This document shows positions 1-10,048 of a stretch of DNA of 35,508 nucleotides, piece by piece (the first letter of the stretch is position 1; the number at the start of each line of letters is the position of its first letter). The notes beneath the pieces were generated by a model. The model saw nothing but the letters and a program-made list of their open reading frames with translations. It ran no database searches and was not told where the DNA came from. The translations under genes were made by a program, and so were the position numbers. The stretch covers positions 1 through 35,508 of the forward strand of contig JALOPX010000008.1 of assembly GCA_025453655.1 (NCBI GenBank), in the 5' to 3' direction. The DNA comes from Candidatus Krumholzibacteriia bacterium (GTDB lineage Bacteria > Krumholzibacteriota > Krumholzibacteriia > Krumholzibacteriales > Krumholzibacteriaceae).

Positions 1-112
1 CGGTCAGCTCGGGGAGGCTGTAGTGCGTCCTGTCCTTCGACCTGAGGGCGAGGTACAGCGACAGCGCGACGATGACTGCGGCAAGAACGGCGTACTCCTT
101 CTTTATCCTCAT
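1..112 (-). CDS. DUF4340-like protein, N-terminal fragment (runs off window start)
   Basis: Reverse complement reads MRIKKEYAVLAAVIVALSLYLALRSKDRTHYSLPELT..., a membrane-anchor N-terminus directly downstream of the GldG-like gene, as in common ABC/DUF4340 operons. Confidence 0.6.
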   Translation of the reverse strand, partial: MRIKKEYAVLAAVIVALSLYLALRSKDRTHYSLPELT

Positions 113-131
113 GATCGTCTCCTCCGTGGAA

Positions 132-2324
132 TCACTTTCTGAACATCATCTCTATGGCGCGTTTTCTCGATTTTCTCTTCAGCCACACGGCCACGCCGAA
201 CAAAGCCGTCAGGACGGGCAGGCCCGCGATGTTGAAACTCTTCACGAAGGTCCTGGCCGCCCCCGACGTCTCGCGCAGCGGATTGTATCGCTGCATCTTG
301 CTTCTCATGGCGGCGTATTCGTCGCGGTCGTTGAGGTGATCGAGAAGGTTCATGATGAATGTCGCGTTCGTCGACTGGCCCCCCTCGTCGAGGACGTTGT
401 TTTTCAGGAGCTGCGCCGTTCCGAAGACGACCAGTTTGCCGGGCTGTCCCTTCTCCAGCTTCCCGAGCCGCCCTTCGATCCCCCCGGGCGCGCCCGGCGC
501 GGCTCCGGCTTCCCCCGCCGGCCCTGAAGAGAGCGAGTCGGCGCCCTGGGGCGCGGGCTTTTCGGGGATCGGCCTGCCCGCGAAATAACTGGGGAATTCA
601 CCGCTCACGATCGCGGCGAGCGGCCTGCTCATCATCTCGGCGGGATCCTCCGGCGGCCTTATGAACATCGGGGTGAGGTTTATCCGGTCCTTCATCTCCC
701 ACGACCTGTCGGACGAGGAGAAGAGGGGATTCCCGGCGAGGCCCGCGACGGAGAGGCGGTCCTCCTTAAGTATCACGGGGGAGCTCATTATCGATATGAG
801 AACCTTTATATTCTTCATGAACGGGAGTTCCGCGGCGATCTTCTCCTCCTTGATCACGGGCGCGAAATATATCGACTGCTTGCCGCCGCCGTATGCCTGG
901 GGCATCTGCTGTTCGAAGCAGTTCTCGTCGAGGACGTACGATTTGGGAACCTCGATCCCGTAATGCCCGAGCAGTTTCTCGAGACCGGTGTTTATCGGCA
1001 TGTAGACGGGGCCCTGGTTGTAATTCATCTGCTGCCCCCGCGAAACGTCTATCTCCTCGAAGGGATCGAGGAAAAGCGCGATCGATTTGCCCTTCATCAG
1101 GAACTGATCTATCTGGAAGAGGTCGTATTCGCCGAACTCCTGCCTCGGGCCGGCGATGATGAGGCAGTCTATCCCGTCGGGAATCCCCTTTTCCATCGTC
1201 ACGTCGACCAGCGAATATTCCCGCTCGACCAGGTTGCCGAGGTTGGAAAGGCCCTCCTCCTGGCCCGGCGCCTGCTGGGCCCCTTCGATCGGGAGCGTCC
1301 CGTGGCCGGAGAGGTAGCCTATCTTCTTGTTGATGTCGAGAACGTCGTCCACCACCTCCGAGAGCCGTTCGCCCATAGCGTTCATGTCGGCCATCTGATA
1401 CTGAGTCCCGAAAAGGGGCATGCGTATCACGTCGATAAGCGGGATCGTCGCGTGCCTGCCGCCGCTCTCGACCACGATGCCGGCCGATCCCGACCTGTCG
1501 ACGGACGGGCTCCCCGGCCGGCCCGCGGAAGGCCACCTCAGCGTCAGGACGCCGTACGAGGATATCAGCCCCTCGGCGGAAGGGTCGGCCGAGGGATCGA
1601 TCGACGAGAAGGAGAGCTTCCCGTAATACTTGGCGTTCAGCGACTCGACGATCCTTTCCACCTGCGCGGGTATCTGCGTCAGGTCGCCGAGCCTCAGCCT
1701 CGGAGCCACCTCGCCGAGCGACGAGGAGAGGAACAGCTTTATCCCGACGGGAGCCTCGAGGTTCAAAAGAACGCTGATCTTGCTGTTCATCTTCTCGATC
1801 CTTGAGGTGATCTCGTATTCCAGGCCCTCGGTCGTCGTTATCGACGGTATCTTGTCCACGACGTCCCCGTGGATCATCACCATCCCCATGTAAGCCTTCT
1901 TGAAGGCGACCTGGTCCTGTTCGATGCTCTGCACCTGTACGGGATATATGCCGAAGCTGCGCGCCAGCTCCTGGTTCTTCTTCGCATTCTCCCCTATGTC
2001 CCCCTCTTCCGCGCTCACGTCGTAGAACCTGTAATTGAAATGCCTGTTGGAATGCGCCGAGTATTCCTCGAGCAGGTCGTGGAGGTACCTTTCAGTGTTG
2101 TTGTGCGGCGCCGGAAGGTCCTTGGTGAAAAAGACGTTTATCGTCAGCGGCTCGGAAAGGGTCGATACCGCCTCCACGCTCGCCTCCGAGAGCGAGTAGA
2201 GCCTGTTCGAGGTCAGGTCGAATCTGAAAAAGAGCGACATGCCCGCGATATTGACGAGCACCACGACGGCCAGGTAGAGAAGGAACCTGTAATATCTTCC
2301 GAATTTTCTTCCCTTGATCATCAT
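132..2324 (-). CDS. GldG-like ABC-type transport auxiliary protein
   Basis: 730 aa, N-terminal TM (YRFLLYLAVVVLVNIAGMSLFFRFDLTSNRLYSLSEAS), ABC_transp_aux-like core, C-terminal TM; operon with permease and ATPase. Confidence 0.85.
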   Translation of the reverse strand: MMIKGRKFGRYYRFLLYLAVVVLVNIAGMSLFFRFDLTSNRLYSLSEASVEAVSTLSEPLTINVFFTKDLPAPHNNTERYLHDLLEEYSAHSNRHFNYRFYDVSAEEGDIGENAKKNQELARSFGIYPVQVQSIEQDQVAFKKAYMGMVMIHGDVVDKIPSITTTEGLEYEITSRIEKMNSKISVLLNLEAPVGIKLFLSSSLGEVAPRLRLGDLTQIPAQVERIVESLNAKYYGKLSFSSIDPSADPSAEGLISSYGVLTLRWPSAGRPGSPSVDRSGSAGIVVESGGRHATIPLIDVIRMPLFGTQYQMADMNAMGERLSEVVDDVLDINKKIGYLSGHGTLPIEGAQQAPGQEEGLSNLGNLVEREYSLVDVTMEKGIPDGIDCLIIAGPRQEFGEYDLFQIDQFLMKGKSIALFLDPFEEIDVSRGQQMNYNQGPVYMPINTGLEKLLGHYGIEVPKSYVLDENCFEQQMPQAYGGGKQSIYFAPVIKEEKIAAELPFMKNIKVLISIMSSPVILKEDRLSVAGLAGNPLFSSSDRSWEMKDRINLTPMFIRPPEDPAEMMSRPLAAIVSGEFPSYFAGRPIPEKPAPQGADSLSSGPAGEAGAAPGAPGGIEGRLGKLEKGQPGKLVVFGTAQLLKNNVLDEGGQSTNATFIMNLLDHLNDRDEYAAMRSKMQRYNPLRETSGAARTFVKSFNIAGLPVLTALFGVAVWLKRKSRKRAIEMMFRK

Positions 2325-2331
2325 ATCCTCC

Positions 2332-3042
2332 CTACTTTTTTCCTTCGACGACCAGATGCGCCCCGTAGAGGGCGATGAAAATCAGACTGGCGAAATAAAG
2401 AATATCCCTGGAATCCAGTATGCCCCTGGCAATATTCTGGAAATGGTAATCGGCTCCCATGTACTGCAGGAACCCCAGCAGCGATTCGGGAAGAAAGAAA
2501 AGGAGCTTGTCTATCAGCGTCAGGGCGACGCAGATCACCATGCCGACGATGAAGGCGATTATCTGGTTCCTGGTCAGCGAGGACGCGAAGATACCGATCG
2601 CGCCGAACGCCCCCCCGAGAAAAATCGAACCGATGTATCCGCCGGCCACCGGCCCCCAGTCGAGATCGCCCATCGAGGCGGTCGTTATGGCGTAACTCAG
2701 GGTCGGCGCCATCATGATCGCGACGAAGGCGGTCGCCGCGAGGAACTTGCCCGCTATGATCTCCCTGGACGTCACCGGCAGCGTCACCAGCACCTCGTAC
2801 GACCCCACGCTGAACTCCTCTGAGAAGAGGCGCATCGTCACCGTGGGGACGATGAAGGCGAGAATGATCGGAAGCAGCGAGAAGAAATCCCTCAGCTGGG
2901 CCTGGTTGTAGAGGAAGAAGGTCGAGAAGAAAAACCATCCCGAGAGGACAAGGAAGATCGCAATCACCACGTACGCGATGGGCGATATGAAATAGACCTT
3001 GAACTCTCTCTTGAAAATACAGGCGATATTTCCCGCGCTCAT
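2332..3042 (-). CDS. ABC-2 type transporter permease (GldF-like)
   Basis: 236 aa with multiple hydrophobic segments (SPIAYVVIAIFLVLSGWFFFSTFFLYNQAQ...); between GldG-like and ATPase genes. Confidence 0.85.
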   Translation of the reverse strand: MSAGNIACIFKREFKVYFISPIAYVVIAIFLVLSGWFFFSTFFLYNQAQLRDFFSLLPIILAFIVPTVTMRLFSEEFSVGSYEVLVTLPVTSREIIAGKFLAATAFVAIMMAPTLSYAITTASMGDLDWGPVAGGYIGSIFLGGAFGAIGIFASSLTRNQIIAFIVGMVICVALTLIDKLLFFLPESLLGFLQYMGADYHFQNIARGILDSRDILYFASLIFIALYGAHLVVEGKK

Positions 3043-3044
3043 CG

Positions 3045-3983
3045 TCAGTTCTCCTTTGTCAGTTCCCTGAAGATCTTCTCCAGACTCTTGGATTCCTGCC
3101 TGTACTCGAGCAGCACCCAGTCCGTTTCCCTTATCCTGCGATATATCTTCTCCCTGATGTCCTCACTCGTCCCGCACAGCAATCTCAGCGACAGGTCGCC
3201 TCCGGCTCGGTCCTCGACGAGCGTTTCGCGCACACCCCCGACAGCCGAGAGGATCTCCATCGCCTTCCTCTCATCCGCCCCCCGCAGTTTCATCGAGAGG
3301 AAATACTCCGATTCGGAGCTTTTCCTCAGTTCCTCGGTGCTGCCGTCGGCGACGATCCTGCCGCGGTTGATGATGACGACCCTGTCGCACGTCGCTTCGA
3401 CCTCGCTGAGGATGTGGGTCGAGAGTATGACCGTCTTTTCCCTGCCGATCTTCCTTATGATGTCGCGTATCTCGACGATCTGGTTCGGATCGAGCCCTGA
3501 GGTCGGCTCGTCGAGCACGAGGATTTCGGGATCGCTCATCATCGCGTGGGCGAGCCCCACCCTCTGCTTGTACCCCTTCGAGAGCTCGTGAATCGAACGG
3601 TGCATCACCTCCCGAAGCCCGCATATCTCGGAAAGCTCCTTTATCCTCGAGATCATCTCCTCGCGGCCGAGCCCACGGATCTCCGCCACGTAGGAAAGGT
3701 AGTCGAAGACCAGCATGTCCTGGTAGAGGGGGGCCGATTCGGGCAGGTAACCGATCATCTTTTTTATCTCGAGCATCTTGTCGCTTATCGACAGCCCCTT
3801 CGCCACGACCGTCCCCGAGGTCGGCGAGAGATACCCCGTCAGGATCCTCATCGCCGTCGTCTTCCCCGCCCCGTTGGGCCCGAGGAGACCGAGAATCTTT
3901 CCTTTTTCTATCGTCAGGCTGACATGGTCGAGCGCGCAAAGATCGCCGTAATATTTCGTCAGATCATTGATTTCTATCATCAA
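3045..3983 (-). CDS. ABC transporter ATP-binding protein (GldA-like)
   Basis: Walker A GPNGAGKTT, signature LSKGYKQRVGLA, Walker B ILVLDEPTSGLD. Confidence 0.95.
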   Translation of the reverse strand: MMIEINDLTKYYGDLCALDHVSLTIEKGKILGLLGPNGAGKTTAMRILTGYLSPTSGTVVAKGLSISDKMLEIKKMIGYLPESAPLYQDMLVFDYLSYVAEIRGLGREEMISRIKELSEICGLREVMHRSIHELSKGYKQRVGLAHAMMSDPEILVLDEPTSGLDPNQIVEIRDIIRKIGREKTVILSTHILSEVEATCDRVVIINRGRIVADGSTEELRKSSESEYFLSMKLRGADERKAMEILSAVGGVRETLVEDRAGGDLSLRLLCGTSEDIREKIYRRIRETDWVLLEYRQESKSLEKIFRELTKEN

Positions 3984-4289
3984 CGACTCCTTTCATATCA
4001 GGATTTATTCAGCCGGCCCTTCTGGATAACGGCAGCCGCCGCCCGGACGGCCTCCGGACGGGCTGCGGACGGGCTGCGGCGGCGAACCATCATGAGCTTT
4101 TAGTCCTTTTATACGCGGGAAAATTATATAAATTCCCTTTCCGAGGTCAAATATTTTCTTGGACACACGGCCGGAACCTCATAAAAAATATCAAGATACA
4201 ATAATCCCCTCCGCCCCTGCCCGTTTTTATCGCTCGACTCCCCGCCCGCGAAGATGATATAAGAACGGGGGAATTGCCGGAAATTCATC

Positions 4290-4802
4290 ATGCGTTCCAG
4301 CCCGGCGCGGGGCGATCAACCCGGGGAGAATCAGGTGGAAGACAAAGGCGCGCTCTTCGGCGAATTGAAAAACGAGGCGGAAAGAATTCTTGCCGGTCCG
4401 GGCGCGGCGCAGCAAAGGCTTCAGGCGGTGTGCGACCTTCTCTGCCTTCGCGTCGGCCACTACGACTGGGTCGGCTTTTACCTCGTCGGCTCCACCGAGG
4501 GGGTACTTGAGCTCGGCCCCTTCCACGGGAAACCGACCGATCACGTGAGCATCCCCTTCGGCAAGGGGGTCTGCGGCCGGGCGGCGGCGGAAAGAAAAAC
4601 GATCATCGTGCAGGACGTGGCCGGCGAGACCAATTACCTCTCATGCTCCCCCGACGTCAGGGCCGAGATCGTGATCCCCCTTTTCAGGCGCGACGAGATC
4701 ATCGGCGAGCTCGACATCGATTCGCACGAAATCTCCCCTTTTACGCAGGAGGACAGGGAGCTGCTCGAGGCGATCTCCCGGGCGGCCGAAAAGATTTTGT
4801 GA
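4290..4802 (+). CDS. GAF-domain protein resembling free methionine-(R)-sulfoxide reductase
   Basis: YDWVGFYLV...LELGPFHGKPTDHVSIPFGKGVCG...YLSCSPDVRAEIVIPLFRRDEIIGELDIDS follows the fRMsr pattern; start codon uncertain (an ATG at 4335-4337 region is not seen in frame, so the ORF-track start is used). Confidence 0.75.
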   Translation: MRSSPARGDQPGENQVEDKGALFGELKNEAERILAGPGAAQQRLQAVCDLLCLRVGHYDWVGFYLVGSTEGVLELGPFHGKPTDHVSIPFGKGVCGRAAAERKTIIVQDVAGETNYLSCSPDVRAEIVIPLFRRDEIIGELDIDSHEISPFTQEDRELLEAISRAAEKIL

Positions 4803-4933
4803 GGGTGCCGCGGCCGGTCCCCGGATCGGCCCCTTTTCGCCCGCGGGCCGGCGGACCGGCCGGCTTCTCGTCGATATGCCAAGCGCCTCCCGAAGGCCAG
4901 CGCCACCGCGCATCCCCCCGGCGATAAATCAAA

Positions 4934-6397
4934 TCACCTGTCCGCCCATCGATACGCGGCCAGGAAACCGAGCCTCGCCGTATCCGCCAGGATCTCGGGA
5001 TTGATACGGTGAATCGTATCCCCCGTCATATGGTAGTGAAGATGCGGCCCGTTCGAGAAGAAGGCGGCGCACGAGGCCCCGTTCAGGAAGAAGGGGGCGA
5101 AATCGGACGAGCGCACGCCGACATGCTCGATCTTCCATGTTCTCCTGAGGGCCCCGATCTCTGCGCCGGCCCTTTGAATCAGTTCGAGAAGCCCGGGAGG
5201 ATCGGGAGTGTACCCGCAGTTCACGCCCTCCCCCTCGCCGGTCATGTCGAAATTGAACATCGCGTCGACGCGTTCGAAACCGCGCGGAAGGGCTCCGGCG
5301 AAACGGCGCGAGCCTTCGAGCCCCTTTTCCTCGCCGCCGAAAAGGACGAAGACGACCGAACGCTTCGGCTTTTCACCCAGCGCGGAAAAGGCCCGGGCGA
5401 TCGCCATCACCGTCGCGCTCCCGCTCGCGTTGTCGTTCGCGCCCGTGAAAAGCATCCCCATGTGAAGACCGCAGTGGTCCAGGTGGCCTCCGACGACGAC
5501 GCACTCGCCGCGGTGCTCCGGGGACGACCCCTCGATATAAGCCGCGACGTTGTACCCCGTCCCCGAGGGGAAATGCCTCGAGGCGACGTCGTACGATATC
5601 GTGGCGTTCAGCGCGAACGACAGGGGATGATCTGAGCCGGAGAGATCGTTCTTAAGCCTCCCGCAATCGGTTCCCTTCTCCGCCAGGATAAGATCGGCCG
5701 TTTTCTCGCTAATGATCGCCGTCATGAATCCTTCGATCCGGTCGCCGTTCGGATTGGCGATCGGTTCGGGGTATATGTAGAGAAGCCCCGCCGCCCCCTT
5801 GTCCTTCGCCGTCTCCATTCTCTTCCTGTGCTCGTCGTGCGGTTCGAATTTTTCCCCGCCGCCCGGCGTTCCGCGGAAGCAGACGACGAACCGCCCCGCC
5901 GCGTCGATTCCCGCGTAGTCGTCCCAGCCGAGCTCCGGCGCCGATATTCCCCATCCGGCGAAGACGAGCCCGGCGTCGCGGCTCCCCGCGTCGGTGAAGA
6001 GCTGAGGCATGAAATCGATCCCCGCCGCGAGGACCGTATCGGCGGGCGCCATCGCTTCCCGATCGCCGCCGGCGGCAGGATGAAGGACCATCCGGGCGGA
6101 ATCTACGACCGTATAGGGGGAGGGATAAGCCTGCAGGTACCCTTCGCCGTCGCCGGCCGGGGCGAGCCCCCATTCGGCGAAGGTCGAGGCGGCCCATTCG
6201 GCGGCGGCCGTGTACCCTTCGTGCCCGGTGAGACGCCCGGCGAACTGCGCCGAGGCGATCTTCCTGCAGAGCGTGTAGGCTTCTATCGGGTCTATCGAGC
6301 GGCACGCCGCGGAGAGGTCCGCGTCGCCGCCCGCCGAGGCCGCGGCCGGCGCGAAGAGGCCGGCAAGAGCCAGTACGGCGATCATGAATCGGAGCAT
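4934..6397 (-). CDS. Secreted M28-family metallopeptidase
   Basis: Signal peptide MLRFMIAVLALAGLFAPAAASAGG; GGHLDHCG, GANDNASGSATVMAIARAF, FGGEEKGLEGSRRFA motifs of M28 peptidases. Confidence 0.9.
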   Translation of the reverse strand: MLRFMIAVLALAGLFAPAAASAGGDADLSAACRSIDPIEAYTLCRKIASAQFAGRLTGHEGYTAAAEWAASTFAEWGLAPAGDGEGYLQAYPSPYTVVDSARMVLHPAAGGDREAMAPADTVLAAGIDFMPQLFTDAGSRDAGLVFAGWGISAPELGWDDYAGIDAAGRFVVCFRGTPGGGEKFEPHDEHRKRMETAKDKGAAGLLYIYPEPIANPNGDRIEGFMTAIISEKTADLILAEKGTDCGRLKNDLSGSDHPLSFALNATISYDVASRHFPSGTGYNVAAYIEGSSPEHRGECVVVGGHLDHCGLHMGMLFTGANDNASGSATVMAIARAFSALGEKPKRSVVFVLFGGEEKGLEGSRRFAGALPRGFERVDAMFNFDMTGEGEGVNCGYTPDPPGLLELIQRAGAEIGALRRTWKIEHVGVRSSDFAPFFLNGASCAAFFSNGPHLHYHMTGDTIHRINPEILADTARLGFLAAYRWADR

Positions 6398-6548
6398 TTC
6401 CCTGATCCTTTCGCGGGATGTTTTCGTATAGCGTCACGTTCTTGATTATCGCGTTCGCCGAAGCGGCTCGCCGCACCGGCATCGGCACGATACCAGACCG
6501 CGGCCCAGCGATCCAGGCAATTCCGGCGGTGGTTTCAGGGCCGGGCGG

Positions 6549-7742
6549 CTATTTCGATCCGCTCCCCTTCCCGAAAAGGGCCAGGTACTCCCCGTACCCC
6601 TCCTTTTCGAGATCCTCCTTCGGTATGAATCTCAGCGCGGCCGAATTGATGCAGTACCTCATCCCCGCCGGCCGGGGCCCGTCGTCGAAAAGATGCCCCA
6701 GATGTGAATCGCCCTCACGGCTTCTGACCTCGGTTCGCTTCATCCCATGGCTCGCGTCGACCTTTTCCACGAGATTCCCCTCCTCGAGCGGTTTTGTGAA
6801 ACTCGGCCATCCCGTGCCGGAATCGAACTTGTCGAGCGAGCTGAAGAGAGGCTCCCCCGTCGCCACGTCGACATAGATTCCCTCCCGCTTGTTGTCCCAG
6901 AACTCGTTGTCGAACGGGGGCTCCGTGCCGCATTCCCGGGTCACCCTGTACTGCATCGGCGTCAATTCCTTCCTGAGGGCGGCGGGATCCGGTTTGCGCC
7001 GGGCCGCGACGTTCCCTGCCCTTCCGACTTCCGTGCTTTTTGCGGGATCGGCATCGCGCGCCGGGCCCTCCGCGGGATCGGCCCCGGGCGGCGGGGCGAA
7101 AGAGCGGTTCTCTTTCCCCTCCCATGTCTTCCCGAGAAAGGCGTCCCTTCCCGATCCGGAGCGGTACATCCTGTATTGAAGGGGGCATGTCCGGGAATAT
7201 CCCTGGTGATATTCCTCCGCCTCGTAAAAGATCTCGAACGCCCTCACCGGGGTGACGACGGGACGGCTGAAAACGCCGGAGGCGTCGAGGGCCTTCTTCG
7301 ACTCCTCCGCGAGGCGCTTCTGCTCCGCGTCATGATAAAAGATCGCGCTGCCGTACTGGGGCCCCCTGTCGACGAACTGCCCGCCCGCGTCGGTCGGATC
7401 GACATGGGTCCAGAACAGGTCGAGAAGCTCGCCGTAGCCGACCTTCGACGGGTCGAAGTGCACCTGGACCGCCTCGAGGTGCCCCGTGCCGCCGGCGCAA
7501 ACCTCGCCGTAGGTCGGGTTCTTCACATGCCCTCCCGTGTATCCCGATACCACCCTGATCACGCCGGGGACCTTTTCGAAATCGGCCTCGGTGCACCAGA
7601 AACATCCCCCGGCGAATGTCGCCTTCTCCACCCTGCCTGAATCTTCATTATTGGCCATCTCATACTCCTGTCCCGCCGACAAGCGCTGGTAAAAAGTCGC
7701 AGCCAGGATCGATAATATCACCGTCACGACGAATAGTTTCAT
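6549..7742 (-). CDS. msrAB: Bifunctional peptide methionine sulfoxide reductase MsrA-MsrB with signal peptide
   Basis: [17 protein letters not shown] (MsrA), [10 protein letters not shown]...[11 protein letters not shown] (MsrB). Start trimmed from the ORF-track 7886 to the ATG at 7742 because of a strong SD (AAAGGAGGGG) and a signal-like N-terminus [24 protein letters not shown]. Confidence 0.93.
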   Translation of the reverse strand: MKLFVVTVILSILAATFYQRLSAGQEYEMANNEDSGRVEKATFAGGCFWCTEADFEKVPGVIRVVSGYTGGHVKNPTYGEVCAGGTGHLEAVQVHFDPSKVGYGELLDLFWTHVDPTDAGGQFVDRGPQYGSAIFYHDAEQKRLAEESKKALDASGVFSRPVVTPVRAFEIFYEAEEYHQGYSRTCPLQYRMYRSGSGRDAFLGKTWEGKENRSFAPPPGADPAEGPARDADPAKSTEVGRAGNVAARRKPDPAALRKELTPMQYRVTRECGTEPPFDNEFWDNKREGIYVDVATGEPLFSSLDKFDSGTGWPSFTKPLEEGNLVEKVDASHGMKRTEVRSREGDSHLGHLFDDGPRPAGMRYCINSAALRFIPKEDLEKEGYGEYLALFGKGSGSK

Positions 7743-7985
7743 AAAAAGCCCCTCCTTTCGTTGCCGCGGCCCGGGATCCCGCCGGCGCCGGGCCGATCCG
7801 GCCGGTCCCGACGCCGGGGCCGCTCTGCGGATCCACGCCCCGCGGGCTCTTCGCGCGGGCGCGGCCGCCCCTATATAAGATAACAATAGTCCTATATTAT
7901 TGCAAGCCCCGGGAACGGGCGCGCGGCCGGTCTATCTTCTTGACACCGCCGGGCGTTTGTTGCAGATTAGTCGGGACTCGATTCC

Positions 7986-9365
7986 ATGGAGGATGAAGTG
8001 GATTTTCGCACCCTGTTCGAACCCAGGACGATGGCCGTGATAGGCGTCTCGCAGAACAACGAGCGCCACGCCGCCAACGTCATTTACAACAAGAACCTTT
8101 ACCGCTACCCCGTGAAGGTTTACGCGGTAAACCCCAAGGGCGGCGAATATTACAGGGAGAAAATCTACAAGAGCCTGAAGGAGATCCCCGAACGCGTCGA
8201 CCTCGCGGTCATCGCGGTGCGGGCCGAATACGTGCCGTCTGTGCTCGAGGAATGCATAGAATGCTGGGTGGGCGGAGCCGCAATCATCTCGGGGGGCTTC
8301 GCGGAGACGGGGCGCACGGACCTGATGGACAAGCTGACCGCCCTGGCCTCCAAGGCCGACTTTCCGGTGATCGGCCCCAACTGCCTCGGGATATACTCCC
8401 CCGCCTTCGTCGATTCATTCTTCCTGCCGAGCGAACGGATGGTCAGGCCGGTCTCCGGCAACATAGCGATCGTAAGCCAGAGCGGCGGGATACTAGTAGA
8501 TCAGATGGTCAAGTTCGCTGGGCAGGGCATAGGCCTCTCGAGGGCGATCGGCCTGGGGAACAAGGCCGTGGTGAACGAGATCGACATGTTGAAGTTCTTC
8601 GCCCGGGACGACATGACGGAGGTCATCGCCTTCTACATCGAGGGGTTCGGGCCGGGGCAGGGCCGCGAGTTCGTCACCGCCGCGAGCAGGTGCCCCAAGC
8701 CGGTCATCGTGATGAAGGCGGGGAAAAGCGAGGCGGGCAGCAGGGCGGTATCGAGCCACACCGCTTCGATAGCGGGCGATTACAAGATCTTTTCCTCGGT
8801 CATGAAACAGTTCGGGGTCGTCGAGGCGATGGACGAGTACGAGCTGGTCTCCTTCTGCGAATCGCTGAGCTGTTACCCGACGTCGGTCAAAGGCCGCATC
8901 GGGATAGTGACGGCGAGCGGGGGGCACGGAGCCGTGGCGGTCGACAAGTGCGTCGAAAGCGGCCTCGAGGTGCCGGCGCTGACGGCCGAAACGCAGCAGA
9001 TAATAAGGAACAAGCTCTCGCCGAAGATTAAGTCGCTCGCGTCGGTATCCAATCCGATCGACCTCACCGGCAGCTCGCACGACGACGACTTTGTCACATC
9101 GACAAGCGAGCTGAGCAAACTCGACAACATCGACTGCATACTGGTGCTACTCCTGCCGTATCTTCCGGAGGTGACATCGGACGTCGGGGCGCGCCTCGCG
9201 CAGATTTACCAGGAATCGGGAAAGCCGATCGTCGCCTACGTCCCGCACGTGGAGAAATACATGATGATCATCGAGGGCTTCCAGCTCAACAACGTCCCGG
9301 TCGCCGACTCGATCGACGGCGCCATCCTCATGGTCGAGGCGATGAAAAGGTGCAATCCATGCTGA
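7986..9365 (+). CDS. acdA: ADP-forming acetyl/acyl-CoA synthetase, alpha subunit (CoA-binding/ligase domains)
   Basis: FEPRTMAVIGVSQN CoA-binding domain, GPNCLGIYSP, phosphohistidine-type segment AVSSHTASIAGD. Confidence 0.88.
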   Translation: MEDEVDFRTLFEPRTMAVIGVSQNNERHAANVIYNKNLYRYPVKVYAVNPKGGEYYREKIYKSLKEIPERVDLAVIAVRAEYVPSVLEECIECWVGGAAIISGGFAETGRTDLMDKLTALASKADFPVIGPNCLGIYSPAFVDSFFLPSERMVRPVSGNIAIVSQSGGILVDQMVKFAGQGIGLSRAIGLGNKAVVNEIDMLKFFARDDMTEVIAFYIEGFGPGQGREFVTAASRCPKPVIVMKAGKSEAGSRAVSSHTASIAGDYKIFSSVMKQFGVVEAMDEYELVSFCESLSCYPTSVKGRIGIVTASGGHGAVAVDKCVESGLEVPALTAETQQIIRNKLSPKIKSLASVSNPIDLTGSSHDDDFVTSTSELSKLDNIDCILVLLLPYLPEVTSDVGARLAQIYQESGKPIVAYVPHVEKYMMIIEGFQLNNVPVADSIDGAILMVEAMKRCNPC

Positions 9366-10048
9366 ACAGGGAGATCATAAGCATATTCGACATGTCCGCC
9401 GCCGCCGGGTGGGTGCTCGAGCCCGACGCGAAGAAAATTTTCAAGCTTGCCGGGTTCGACGTCTCGGAATTCGCCATGGCCCGCACCGCGCCGGAGGCGA
9501 CCCTTTTCGCCGGGGCCATCGGCTACCCGGTCGCCGCCAAGGTCGTCTCCCCCGATATCATCCACAAGTCGGACGTAAGCGGCGTGGCCCTCGGGCTGAA
9601 GGGCCCCGAGGACCTGGAAAAGGCCTACAAGCGGTTCAGCGCGATGCCGGGCTTCATCGGCGTCGTCGTGGAGAAGATGCTCTCCGGCGTCGAACTGATC
9701 ATCGGTGCCAAGAACGACTCGCAGTTCGGGCCCGTCGTCCTTCTCGGCATGGGCGGTGTCGGCGTCGACATCTACAGGGACACCGCGATAAGGATGGCCC
9801 CGTTGAAGCGGGAGGACGTCGAGTTGATGGTCTCCTCGCTGGCAGCCCGGAAGGTCATAGAGGGGCACCGCGGAAGCGAGCCGGTCGACATGGAACGGCT
9901 GATTTCGACGCTGATAAATTTCTCGCAGTTCGTCATGGAGCTGGAATCGCGGGTGGATTCGATCGATCTCAACCCGGTCATGTGCAGCGGCCCGAACTGC
10001 TGGATCGCCGACGCGAGGATCATCCTTAAAGCCAGCGCCTCTTCCTGA
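9359..10048 (+). CDS. acdB: ADP-forming acetyl/acyl-CoA synthetase, beta subunit (ATP-grasp)
   Basis: YPVAAKVVSPDIIHKSDVSGVALGL, GGVGVDIYRDTAIRMAPL typical of ATP-grasp_5; ATG at 9359 overlaps the acdA stop, implying translational coupling. Confidence 0.88.
   Translation: MLNREIISIFDMSAAAGWVLEPDAKKIFKLAGFDVSEFAMARTAPEATLFAGAIGYPVAAKVVSPDIIHKSDVSGVALGLKGPEDLEKAYKRFSAMPGFIGVVVEKMLSGVELIIGAKNDSQFGPVVLLGMGGVGVDIYRDTAIRMAPLKREDVELMVSSLAARKVIEGHRGSEPVDMERLISTLINFSQFVMELESRVDSIDLNPVMCSGPNCWIADARIILKASASS

Noticed and set aside
7940-7968. Promoter for acdAB (TTGACA-17-CAGATT)
   Set aside because: Good -35 but poor -10 (3/6); kept out of the feature list as too weak.
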